A stretch of 27,338 bases of DNA, taken from positions 1 to 27,338 of the forward strand of contig JBHHZP010000036.1 of NCBI GenBank assembly GCA_046758085.1. Reading direction: 5' to 3'. The DNA comes from VRUB01 sp046758085 (lineage in GTDB: Bacteria; Pseudomonadota; Gammaproteobacteria; Acidiferrobacterales; SPGG2). The stretch's first letter is position 1. The number at the start of each line of letters is the position of its first letter. Position numbers and translations under genes: made by a program. Below, one piece after another: positions 1-6,816 of the stretch. Under the pieces are notes generated by a model. The model saw only the letters and a list, made by a program, of their open reading frames with translations. It searched no databases and was not told the origin of the DNA.

Positions 1-574
1 CCTCGCCAACTAATTCAGGGTCGAGGGCTGAGGTCGGCTCATCGAACAGCAGCACCTGAGGTTCCATGCATAAGGCACGAGCAATCGCCACGCGCTGCTG
101 CTGTCCACCGGAGAGCTCGCTCGGGTAGGCATCATGCTTCTCAGCAATACCGACCTTGTCGAGCAGACCCATCGCCCGGTCATGCGCTGCCTGCTTGGGC
201 ACATTTAGCACGGTGGCAGGCCCTTCCATGACGTTCTGCAGCACCGTCATGTGCGTCCACAGGTTGAAGCTCTGAAACACCATGCCCAGGCGAGCCCGCA
301 CCCGATCCACCTGGCGGGGGTCGCCGATGACTGGGCGGCCGGAGCGGTCCGTCTGCACATCGATTTCCTCGCCGCCGACCATGACGCGGCCGCTGTCAGG
401 CGTCTCAAGAAAATTGATACAACGTAAGAAAGTGCTTTTGCCGGAGCCGCTGCTGCCCAGAATTGAGATCACATCGTGCTCGTGCGCGGTAAGGGAAATG
501 CCCTTGAGAACCTCGAGAGCGCCAAAGCTCTTATGCAGGTTCTCCACGACAAGCGCAGGCGCCGCATTGGCCAT
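1..574 (-). CDS. Polar amino acid ABC transporter ATP-binding protein, HisP/GlnQ family (3' part cut by the window edge)
   Basis: This is the ATPase subunit of an amino-acid-type ABC importer, acting on the cytoplasmic face of the inner membrane. Read from the complement it begins MANAAPALVVENLHKSFGAL. It carries the Walker A motif GSSGSGKST near residue 40, the Q-loop in MVFQSFNLW, the signature LSGGQQQR and Walker B LLFDEPTSALDPELVGE just before the edge. The insert before the Q-loop (about residues 72-90) and the NLWTHMTVLQNVMEGP stretch resemble HisP closely. The ATG at 574 was chosen because an AGGGGA lies about a dozen bases upstream; another ATG at 582 is out of frame. About 190 residues are present, and the H-loop and C-terminus lie outside. 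The substrate cannot be read from an ATPase. Histidine/arginine-type amino acids are usual for the family, and the ectoine importer ATPase EhuA is in the same family, so an ectoine role is possible but not shown. Confidence 0.93.
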   Translation of the reverse strand, partial: MANAAPALVVENLHKSFGALEVLKGISLTAHEHDVISILGSSGSGKSTFLRCINFLETPDSGRVMVGGEEIDVQTDRSGRPVIGDPRQVDRVRARLGMVFQSFNLWTHMTVLQNVMEGPATVLNVPKQAAHDRAMGLLDKVGIAEKHDAYPSELSGGQQQRVAIARALCMEPQVLLFDEPTSALDPELVGE

Positions 575-678
575 GAAGCCATCTATCCCCTAAGCACGAC
601 AGATCTGTGCACGTTAAACGGTATTGACGCGCCAGGCAACCGTAATGCACTCGGCCTCGGAGTTGATGCCATAGCGCA

Positions 679-708
679 TTGCACCTGTTCCGTTCCCCTG
701 TGTATGGT
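679..708 (+). promoter_or_regulatory. Possible sigma-70 promoter for the metY-like gene
   Basis: TTGCAC at 679-684 and TATGGT at 703-708 are separated by 18 bases. They lie 28 bases before the metY-like start, in the spacer shared with the divergent ABC ATPase gene. The match is moderate and rests on sequence resemblance only. Confidence 0.3.
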
Positions 709-735
709 AGGCACGAATCCTCAGGAGGACAAAGC

Positions 736-2031
736 ATGGCTGACCCCAAATATATTGGCTTCGATACATTGAGCTTGCATGCCGGCCAACCGCCCGACCC
801 GGCGACCGGTGCGCGCGCTGCGCCAATTTACCAGACGGCGTCATTCGTCTTTCGCGACGCGGATTACGCGGCTGGGCTATTCAACATCGAACGGGCCGGA
901 CACGTCTACTCGCGCATATCCAATCCTACGAATGCCGTGCTGGAAGAGCGCGTCGCTGCGCTCGAAGGGGGCGTCGGTGCGATCTGCACGGCCAGCGGGC
1001 AGGCCGCGTTCCACCTGGCTATCGTGACGATTCTGGGCGCGGGTGATCATATCGTGGCCTCGCGTTCCTTGTACGGCGGCTCGCATAATCTCCTCGCCTA
1101 TACGCTGCCTCGTTTTGGCGTTGAGACGACTTTTGTTGATCCACGCGACGTGGTCGCGTTCGCAAACGCCATCCGGCCGCGCACGCGGCTCGTGTTTGGT
1201 GAGATTCTGGGTAATCCGGGGTTAGAGGTGCTCGACATCCCGGCCGTAGCCGATGTCGCCCACACCGCGGGACTGCCGTTGCTCATCGACTCGACCCTGA
1301 CCACACCTTATCTCTGCCGACCGTTCGAGCACGGTGCGGACCTCGTCTTCCATTCCGCCACCAAGTTTCTCGGTGGGCACGGGGTGGCGATCGGTGGGGT
1401 TCTCGTCGATGGTGGCCGCTTCGACTGGGAGGCATCTGGCAAGTTCCCGACATTGACCGAGCCTTATAATGGTTTTCACGGACTCGACTTTGCCGAAGAG
1501 TTCGGACCCGCCGCCTTTATTACACGCGCGCGCCGTGAAGGTTTGCGCGACTTCGGCGCATGCATGAGCCCGACCACTGCTTTTCACCTGCTGCAGGGCG
1601 TCGAAACGCTGTCGCTGCGCATGCAGCGCCACGTGGACAACACCCGGAAGGTAGTTGAGTTTCTGAGCAAGGCCGACGCCGTCGAGTGGGTGCGCTACCC
1701 CGAGCTTCCCGAGCACCCGGATTACGCGCTGGCCAAGAAGCTCTTGCCGAGGGGAAGCGGTTCGGTCTTCAGCTTCGGCGTCAAAGGCGGTCGTGCGGCC
1801 GGCCAGCGTCTGATCGAAGGCTTGCGCGTGTTCTCGCATCTAGCCAACGTCGGCGATGCCAAGTCCCTGGTCATCCATCCGGCCAGCACCACCCATCACC
1901 GCATGGACGCAGCGGCGCTGGCAGCGGCCGGCATTTCCGAAGGGCTGGTCCGGCTCTCGATCGGTCTCGAGGATCCCGACGACCTGATTGAGGATATCAG
2001 CCGAGCACTTTACCGTTCGCAAAAGACGTGA
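736..2031 (+). CDS. metY: O-acetylhomoserine (O-acetylserine) sulfhydrylase, MetY-type Cys/Met metabolism PLP enzyme
   Basis: This is a 431-residue PLP enzyme of the Cys/Met metabolism fold-type I family, and its length is typical of MetY. The start FDTLSLHAGQPPDPATGARA, the TASGQAA phosphate-binding loop near residue 86, the Asp in LLIDSTLTTPY (Asp185), and the PLP lysine in FHSATKFLGGHG (Lys210) are all present. MetY makes homocysteine from O-acetylhomoserine and sulfide (or methionine from methanethiol). Methionine gamma-lyase and cystathionine enzymes are shorter relatives; the long region after the lysine (about residues 225-275) favours MetY. The open frame extends up to 679, but the ATG at 736 has a perfect AGGAGG at 723-728 and gives the usual N-terminus. 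The next gene starts within a few bases, so the two are probably co-transcribed. Exact substrate preference cannot be read here. Confidence 0.88.
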   Translation: MADPKYIGFDTLSLHAGQPPDPATGARAAPIYQTASFVFRDADYAAGLFNIERAGHVYSRISNPTNAVLEERVAALEGGVGAICTASGQAAFHLAIVTILGAGDHIVASRSLYGGSHNLLAYTLPRFGVETTFVDPRDVVAFANAIRPRTRLVFGEILGNPGLEVLDIPAVADVAHTAGLPLLIDSTLTTPYLCRPFEHGADLVFHSATKFLGGHGVAIGGVLVDGGRFDWEASGKFPTLTEPYNGFHGLDFAEEFGPAAFITRARREGLRDFGACMSPTTAFHLLQGVETLSLRMQRHVDNTRKVVEFLSKADAVEWVRYPELPEHPDYALAKKLLPRGSGSVFSFGVKGGRAAGQRLIEGLRVFSHLANVGDAKSLVIHPASTTHHRMDAAALAAAGISEGLVRLSIGLEDPDDLIEDISRALYRSQKT

Positions 2032-2039
2032 GGCCAGGC

Positions 2040-2828
2040 ATGGATCTCAACATCGCAGGCAAATCCGCGTTTATCGCCATCCAAGGGCGTGCTGTGGACC
2101 CCGCATTACCATCGATTGTCTTTGTTCATGGCGCGGGCCTGGAGCACACGGTGTGGACACTGATGGCGCGTTACTTTGTGCGTCACGGCCGCAATGTGCT
2201 CGCAGTGGACCTGCCCGGGCACGGCCGCTCGCAGGGACCGCCGTTGGAGACGATCAGTGCCATGGCCGACTGGCTCGCAGAGCTGATGGCCGCCGCGGGA
2301 CTCGTGCAGACAGCGGTTGTCGGGCACAGTATGGGTTCGTTGGTGGCGCTGGAGGTCTCGTTACGCCACCCCGCCTCTACGCAGGCGATGGCGCTGCTGG
2401 GATCGTCAGTGCCGATGCCGGTAAACGAGCAGCTGTTGGCCGCCGCGAAAAGAAACGACCACGCCGCCCTCGACATGCTCAACATCTGGGGCCACAGCTA
2501 TACGGGCCAGATCGGTGGATTCGGGCCACCGGGGCTGTGGAAGAGCGGCGACAATCTGCGACTGCTCGAGAAAGCCGGGCCCGGGGTTGTGTATGCCGAC
2601 CTGAAGGCATGCGACGGCTACCCGGGCGACTTGCAGCGCCCGGCGCGCGTGCAGTGCCCAACCCTGCTGATTATCGGTGATTCCGACATCATGACCCCGC
2701 CGCGCGAGGCGGAGAAGCTGGCGGGTGCGATTCCCGCGGCACGAACGCTGTTGCTCGAGAACTGCGGGCACGCGATGTTAATGGAGCAACCCAATGCGGT
2801 TTTGGATGCCCTGATTGATTTTCTCTAG
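2040..2828 (+). CDS. Alpha/beta hydrolase-fold protein
   Basis: This is a 262-residue soluble hydrolase. The oxyanion-side motif FVHGAG is at about residues 28-33, the nucleophile elbow GHSMGS puts the catalytic Ser at 97, the acid is probably Asp216 in IIGDSDIMTPP, and the catalytic His is His244 in NCGHAMLMEQP. All triad residues are therefore present. A lid-like segment lies between about residues 125 and 190. The ATG at 2040 is 8 bases after the metY-like stop. A GTG at 2028 overlaps that stop and would add four residues; either start implies translational coupling. The fold covers esterases, lactonases, C-C hydrolases and acyltransferases. It is too short and too unlike MetX to be called homoserine acetyltransferase, so the substrate stays open. 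Confidence 0.88.
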   Translation: MDLNIAGKSAFIAIQGRAVDPALPSIVFVHGAGLEHTVWTLMARYFVRHGRNVLAVDLPGHGRSQGPPLETISAMADWLAELMAAAGLVQTAVVGHSMGSLVALEVSLRHPASTQAMALLGSSVPMPVNEQLLAAAKRNDHAALDMLNIWGHSYTGQIGGFGPPGLWKSGDNLRLLEKAGPGVVYADLKACDGYPGDLQRPARVQCPTLLIIGDSDIMTPPREAEKLAGAIPAARTLLLENCGHAMLMEQPNAVLDALIDFL

Positions 2829-2903
2829 AGGATGCTGAAAAAGTCATTCCGTGCACTGCAGTCCGGCATATCTTGCGTGAACTCCTGAAAGCCGTTAACA
2901 CGA

Positions 2904-2978
2904 TGGGTGTTTATCGAACGCGCGGCGACGCGGACATCGATTGAGCATTTATTTCCAAGACACGCCGTAAATACTTCC
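2904..2978 (+). repeat. 75-bp direct repeat, copy A
   Basis: Starts TGGGTGTTTATCGAACGCGC and ends ATACTTCC. It matches copy B at 3134-3208 with three mismatches. About 31 bases lie outside the palindromic element and 44 inside it, so the duplicated unit is not the same as the element. The two copies are offset by 230 bp. Confidence 0.9.
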
Positions 2979-3040
2979 CTGTAGGCTCGGTGCCAGCATC
3001 CCTGCTGGCAACGGTCTCAGAAATAAACACTCAATCGATG
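2935..3040 (+). repeat. 106-bp palindromic dispersed element, left copy
   Basis: The ends CATCGATTGAG and CTCAATCGATG form an inverted repeat that pairs over about 21 bases with two mismatches. The core reads ACACGCCGTAAATAC, then TAGGCTCGG, then a 7-bp hairpin GCCAGCA-TCCC-TGCTGGC at 2992-3009, then GGTCTC. A second copy of exactly the same length lies in reverse orientation at 21189-21294, with about 85% identity in the core. It is a non-coding, MITE- or REP-like element by structure. I recall similar GCCAGCAT...TGCTGGC repeats as common in gammaproteobacterial intergenic DNA, but that needs a search. Confidence 0.88.
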
Positions 3041-3133
3041 CATCAGGCTATCGTCGGAGCTTAGGAGCAGAGGGGGCCGAATCGCTGCTGTGCTTTAGAT
3101 CCCGGCGTGAGCTCATAAGATCCACTGATGCTG

Positions 3134-3208
3134 TGGGTGTTTATCGAACGCGCGGCGGTGCGGACATCGATTGAGCATTTATTTCCGAGACACGCCGTAA
3201 ATACTTCC
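3134..3208 (+). repeat. 75-bp direct repeat, copy B, with a truncated palindromic element
   Basis: Identical to copy A at 72 of 75 positions. It carries the left arm and first part of the palindromic element (to ATACTTCC) and then stops abruptly. The inner hairpin and right arm are missing, and the sequence runs straight into the downstream flank of doeB. This is a broken copy. Confidence 0.88.
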
Positions 3209-3238
3209 ATGCGCGATGGAAAATGGCAGTCAAACGAT

Positions 3239-4261
3239 TCAGGCGAGCGAGTAATCGGTGGCGAGCACCGCCAGGCAATCGCCCACCTGCACCAGTCCGG
3301 GGAAGTGCCGGCACACGACCGTGCCCGGACGGCTGGCGCACTGCACCAGCGGTGGTCGCTGCGGCGTCTGGTAGAAATGAATTTGACCGACCGCCGTCCC
3401 CGCCGCTACCTCAGCGCCCAGATCGACGAGCACTTCGTAGATACCGCTATCATCGGCCATGACATAACATCCGTCGTCCGGTGTATGCATGAGACGGGTG
3501 GTTGTGACACTGCCCGCAGGCACCGCGGCCTGCAGTAGCCCGAAGTGGCGTAGGACGTTTTGAATCCCGTTGTCCGCGATCGCAACGGTCTGCGTGGTCA
3601 CAGTGCCGCCGCCGCCGAGCTCGGTGGACAGAAAAATCTTGCCCATTTCCTCCACGGCCGTGTCCAACATGCCTTCGTTGTCGAGCTCGCGCAGCACCAG
3701 TCCGAGCGGTGCGTCGAATGCCTTGAGCGCGGCGATCGTTTGCTCCATGAGCGACTGATCCGCCAGCTGATGGACCACGACAGACGGAACGAAGCTCAAG
3801 GTTTTGCCACCTGCGTGGATGTCCACTACTGCGTTGACTCGCGGTAGGATCTCGGTGTAGACATAGTGGGCGATCATCTCAGTTACCGAGCCCGTCCGGT
3901 CTCCCGGAAACGCGCGGTTCATGTTCAGACTGTCGATCGGTGACAAGCGCGTACCCGCCCGCACGGCGGGCAAATTAAGGGCAGGTATGATCATAACCTG
4001 CCCCGACAACACCTTCGGTTCAAGCGAACGGGCGAGGTTGAGCAAAGCGATCGGCCCTTCGTACTCGTCACCGTGATTGCCTCCGGTGAACAACACCGTC
4101 GCGCCATTGCCGCGCTTTATCGAGATGATTGGAATGCGAACCGTACCCCAGGCGGACTCGTTCCGCGAGCACGGCACGTTGAGAAATCCAAAGTGCTTGC
4201 CGTCGGCATCGAGGTCCACGTCCGTCGTGACGCGTGACGGTTTCTTGATCTGTGGTGTCAT
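3239..4261 (-). CDS. doeB: N-alpha-acetyl-L-2,4-diaminobutyrate deacetylase, DoeB type (succinylglutamate desuccinylase/aspartoacylase family)
   Basis: This is a 340-residue cytoplasmic zinc hydrolase. In ectoine degradation DoeB removes acetate from N-alpha-acetyl-diaminobutyrate, the product of DoeA. Zinc-site residues are visible: His63 and Glu66 in GGNHGDEYEGP and His149 in VDIHAGG. A probable catalytic Glu214 sits in TELGGGG, and a substrate-loop signature RLSPIDSLNMNRAFPG lies at about 105-120. The N-terminal VTTDVDLDADGKHFGFLNVP and SAWGTV stretches match what I know of Halomonas DoeB, beyond general aspartoacylase features. The C-terminal 70 residues form the usual beta-rich domain. 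It is the last gene of a minus-strand run after the DUF1330 gene (35-bp gap). Its partner doeA is in the window but 11 kb away. Other N-acyl amino acid deacylases of the family remain possible. Confidence 0.87.
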   Translation of the reverse strand: MTPQIKKPSRVTTDVDLDADGKHFGFLNVPCSRNESAWGTVRIPIISIKRGNGATVLFTGGNHGDEYEGPIALLNLARSLEPKVLSGQVMIIPALNLPAVRAGTRLSPIDSLNMNRAFPGDRTGSVTEMIAHYVYTEILPRVNAVVDIHAGGKTLSFVPSVVVHQLADQSLMEQTIAALKAFDAPLGLVLRELDNEGMLDTAVEEMGKIFLSTELGGGGTVTTQTVAIADNGIQNVLRHFGLLQAAVPAGSVTTTRLMHTPDDGCYVMADDSGIYEVLVDLGAEVAAGTAVGQIHFYQTPQRPPLVQCASRPGTVVCRHFPGLVQVGDCLAVLATDYSLA

Positions 4262-4296
4262 CGGCGTTTTGTTTGCATGCGCGGAGTCTCGACAGT

Positions 4297-4584
4297 TTAA
4301 AGGCCTTCCACCGCCATGATCTGCGCCTGGGCGGCGTTCCGGCGAAACGACCGCGCCTCCTGGTACTCGGTTGAACTATAACAGGCGATGGCTTGCTCGA
4401 ATGTCGGGAACTCGATGATGACGATGCGCGAGTCTCGTTTATCACCTTCAAGAATTTTGGCGCGCCCGCCACGTGCCAGGAACTTACCTCCGTATTTCGC
4501 CAGCGCCGAAGGTGTGCGCTTCTTATACTCCTCGTACTGATCAGGGTGCGTCACATCCATGAATACGATCCAGTAGGCCGCCAT
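4297..4584 (-). CDS. DUF1330 family protein
   Basis: This is a 95-residue single-domain protein that begins MAAYWIVFMDVTHPDQYEEY. It has the DUF1330 ferredoxin-like pattern: a first strand, then the YxxYKKRTPSALAKYGGKFLARGG stretch broken over residues 18-40, and the closing VIIEFPTFEQAIACYSSTEYQ at 54-74. Strong evidence for the start is a GGAGGAGG-type site at 4588-4595 immediately upstream of the ATG. DUF1330 members are small dimeric alpha-beta barrel proteins often found beside catabolic enzymes, and their reaction is generally unknown. It lies between ghrA and doeB on the same strand, so it is probably co-transcribed with ectoine-degradation functions. Confidence 0.87.
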   Translation of the reverse strand: MAAYWIVFMDVTHPDQYEEYKKRTPSALAKYGGKFLARGGRAKILEGDKRDSRIVIIEFPTFEQAIACYSSTEYQEARSFRRNAAQAQIMAVEGL

Positions 4585-4678
4585 ATACCTCCTCCCCTTC
4601 GCCCCCTCCCGTCAAGGAAGGGGATTAGTTTGTCAAAGCGCTTGAGAATTATACCTCCCCACTTGCTCGGGAGAGGTG
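4585..4678. repeat. Imperfect hairpins of CCCTCTCC/GGGAGAGG type between ghrA and the DUF1330 gene
   Basis: Two imperfect inverted repeats occur: CCCCTTC with GGAAGGGG (about 4596-4624) and CCTCCCC with GGGAGAGG (about 4653-4678). The pyrimidine-rich, paired composition resembles dispersed intergenic hairpins common in GC-rich proteobacteria. The left end overlaps the ribosome binding site of the DUF1330 gene, so a folded leader could affect its translation. Confidence 0.4.
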
Positions 4679-5611
4679 TTAATACCCTCGCTCCCGATCT
4701 ACGACGCCAACTAGCGGCTCACCGCGCTCAAAACGACGGATGTTGGCTACCACGTGCGCCGCAGCCGTGTACGGGTTGGTGAGGCTGGCGATGTGGGGCG
4801 TCAGTGTCACCTTCGGGTGGCGCCAGAACGGGTGATCGTCCGGGAGCGGTTCCGTGCGACACACGTCCAGCGTAGCCGCGGCGATATGACCGCTGTCGAG
4901 CGCTGCCAGCAGGTCATTCTCGACGAGGTGTCCTCCGCGCGCCACATTGATCACAAAGGCGCCGGGCGGCAGGGCGGCGAGTGCGTGGCGGTCGATGATC
5001 GCCTCGGTCTGTCGTGTCAGCGGCAGCAGGCACACAAGGATCTCGGTGCGGTTGAGGAAGGGGCGGAGCTGGGTGTGGCCATGGAAGCTTTCGACTCCCG
5101 CGATTGTTTTGCGGCTGCGGCTCCAACCGGCAACCGCGAAACCCAACGCGGCGAGCTTATGCCCGGCATCTTCGCCGAGCACCCCCAGCCCCATGATGCC
5201 GATTCTGCGCTGCGAGGGCCGCACCTGCGGCAGCGGCTGCCAGCACCGTTCGCGCTGCTGGCGCTCGTACTGGGCCATGCGGCGGTGGTAACGCAACACG
5301 TGGTACAGCACATACTCGCTCATCCCTTCGGTAAGCGCCGGGTCGGCCATACGAACGAGCGGCACGCGGGTCGGAAGCCCGTTTTCATTGAGGAGATGAT
5401 CGACACCCGCGCCGAGCGAGAAGATCAGCTTCAGGTTAGGCAGCTTCAGCAATGCTTGCCCCGGCGATTTCCACACCAGTGCGTACTCGATGTCCGTCGG
5501 CTCGCCCAGCTGTGGCCACACCCGCACATCGAGCGTGGGCATCAAGGCACCCAGCGTCTCGATCCAGGGTCCCGGCGGGTCGAGATCGCTTTTGAAAAGC
5601 AATACAGGCAT
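4679..5611 (-). CDS. ghrA: D-2-hydroxyacid dehydrogenase, glyoxylate/hydroxypyruvate reductase A (GhrA) type
   Basis: This 310-residue NAD(P)H-dependent dehydrogenase would reduce glyoxylate to glycolate or hydroxypyruvate to glycerate in the cytoplasm. The Rossmann motif GLGVLG is at residues 141-146, and SRSR follows the second strand, which suggests NADPH. The catalytic triad is complete: Arg225 in NVARGGHLVE, Glu254 in CRTEPLP and His273 in TPHIAS. The N-terminal SLGAGVDHLL (about 65-74) and LPLTRQT (about 196-202) are characteristic of the GhrA subgroup rather than of D-lactate or phosphoglycerate dehydrogenases. No good Shine-Dalgarno precedes the ATG at 5611, but the N-terminus has the right length. 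It leads the ghrA-DUF1330-doeB run and is divergent from the ankyrin gene across about 200 bp. Confidence 0.86.
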   Translation of the reverse strand: MPVLLFKSDLDPPGPWIETLGALMPTLDVRVWPQLGEPTDIEYALVWKSPGQALLKLPNLKLIFSLGAGVDHLLNENGLPTRVPLVRMADPALTEGMSEYVLYHVLRYHRRMAQYERQQRERCWQPLPQVRPSQRRIGIMGLGVLGEDAGHKLAALGFAVAGWSRSRKTIAGVESFHGHTQLRPFLNRTEILVCLLPLTRQTEAIIDRHALAALPPGAFVINVARGGHLVENDLLAALDSGHIAAATLDVCRTEPLPDDHPFWRHPKVTLTPHIASLTNPYTAAAHVVANIRRFERGEPLVGVVDRERGY

Positions 5612-5814
5612 CAGCAGGAATCAGCAAAAAACGCTCGTTCAAGGTGCTCCGCAAGTTTTTCGGCCGCATGCTAATCAATGCGGCGATTATCGTGCCTGTG
5701 CCGCCGTGTCAGCGCGGTTGCACGCCGCTCGCCACCCGTTCATCGGTGTGTATGGGCAATTCGACGCTAGCACCCGCGCCTGATGCGGCGTAGTATCAAA
5801 TCGGCGTGGGCGCA

Positions 5815-6579
5815 ATGCCCATATTCAAAAGCATGTTACGCCAATATCGATTGCCAAAGCTAATGATGCTGATCGCCGCCCTGTTGCTTGGGTTGCCCGG
5901 CGTGGCGAGCACGGCCGACACGCGGCTGCTGGATGCTGCCAAGGATGGAGACCTCATGCAGGCGGAGTTACTGATCGCCAGCGGCGTTGACGTCAACGGT
6001 AAGAATGAGCGTGGCAACTCTCCGCTGCACGTCGCCACCGCATTCAGCCGCGACGCGATCGTACGCCTTGTCATCGATAAGGGTGCTGACGTCAATGCCA
6101 GAGACAATAACGGTCGAGTGCCGCTGCACTGGGCACGCCACGAGGTGGCGGGCTTGCTGATTGCGCATGGCGCCGACGTAAACGCCAGAGACAAGCAGGG
6201 CCTGACACCTTTGCACCGGGCGGCTGACCGCAACGACGGGCCCACGGCGGAGTTGCTGATCATATACGGTGCCGAGCTCGATGCCGGAGACAAAAAAGGC
6301 CGAACGCCGCTGCATCGCGCGGCCGAGCGCGGTGGCGAGGCCATGGTGGAGTTGCTGCTTACCTATGGGGCAGACGTCAATGCCCGGGACAAGAAAGGTC
6401 GCACGCCACTGCACCGGGCCGCCAATCGCGGCAACAGCGCCATCGTGCACACACTGATCGCCAACGGCGCCGATGTGGCCGCGACCGACAACGCCGGCGA
6501 CACGCCGCTGCGCTCGGCTAGCTCGCTCGGTCACAAGGAGGACGTGCTCGACTTGCTCAGACGGCACGGAGCCTATTAG
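5815..6579 (+). CDS. Exported ankyrin-repeat protein
   Basis: This protein of about 254 residues has a signal peptide: basic LRQYRLPK, hydrophobic LMMLIAALLLGLPG, then a likely cleavage at VAST-A. The rest is seven ankyrin repeats, recognised by TPLHRAA and GADVNARD blocks at about 33-residue spacing. The third repeat (GRVPLHWARHEVAGLLIAHG) is about 4 residues short in its helix hairpin. Repeats 4, 5 and 6 are very alike at the DNA level too, a sign of recent internal duplication. Ankyrin arrays bind proteins; nothing here shows the partner or an enzyme domain. A GTG at 5806 and an ATG at 5833 are alternative in-frame starts and all keep the signal segment; none has a good ribosome site. It probably acts in the periplasm or outside the cell. 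Confidence 0.85.
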   Translation: MPIFKSMLRQYRLPKLMMLIAALLLGLPGVASTADTRLLDAAKDGDLMQAELLIASGVDVNGKNERGNSPLHVATAFSRDAIVRLVIDKGADVNARDNNGRVPLHWARHEVAGLLIAHGADVNARDKQGLTPLHRAADRNDGPTAELLIIYGAELDAGDKKGRTPLHRAAERGGEAMVELLLTYGADVNARDKKGRTPLHRAANRGNSAIVHTLIANGADVAATDNAGDTPLRSASSLGHKEDVLDLLRRHGAY

Positions 6580-6679
6580 CGACGATGGTCGTGGCGGCGC
6601 AAGGGATTTAAAGACCTATCTAATGGAAGGGATTGTGTTGCGCCGCACCAAAGAGATGGGACAATGCCGCCTCGGTGTA

Positions 6680-6708
6680 TTGCAACCGTGACAGGGTCGT
6701 CCTAGAAT
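6680..6708 (+). promoter_or_regulatory. Likely sigma-70 promoter of the Pot-type transporter operon
   Basis: TTGCAA at 6680-6685 and TAGAAT at 6703-6708 are separated by exactly 17 bases, a good sigma-70 match. They lie about 110 bases before the ATPase start in the 237-bp spacer after the ankyrin gene. They would give a leader of roughly 100 nucleotides. Confidence 0.5.
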
Positions 6709-6816
6709 CCTTGAGCCCCGAATAAGAAAAACCGCCCGGGTCCTTGCAGCCACAACCGGTGAGGTTCGGCGGGGGATCAAAATAAAGTAAAAACCACAGC
6801 GAGATGTCGAGGAGAA

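Larger units (their letters stand above)
2829..3238. other. 410-bp intergenic region filled with repeat sequence
   Basis: No credible gene lies here. The stretch contains one complete 106-bp palindromic element (2935-3040) and two copies of a 75-bp direct repeat (2904-2978 and 3134-3208). Just after the hydrolase stop, the GATGCTGAAAAAGTC sequence near 2831 resembles the terminal sequences of some insertion sequences, but no transposase accompanies it. The stretch 3041-3133 shows nothing recognisable. The region separates convergent genes (hydrolase plus, doeB minus). Confidence 0.7.

Noticed and set aside
1..574. Naming the first gene ehuA (ectoine importer ATPase)
   Set aside because: The family is right, but the permease and binding-protein genes lie outside the window and the ATPase alone does not define the substrate.
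282..772. Plus-strand open frames opposite the ABC ATPase
   Set aside because: They are shadows of the minus-strand gene, which has all ATPase motifs.
2831..2850. Insertion-sequence-like end GATGCTGAAAAAGTC
   Set aside because: No matching inverted end, target duplication or transposase was found nearby.
3128..3538. Plus-strand open frame covering the repeat and the 3' end of doeB
   Set aside because: It is antisense to doeB and starts in repeat DNA.
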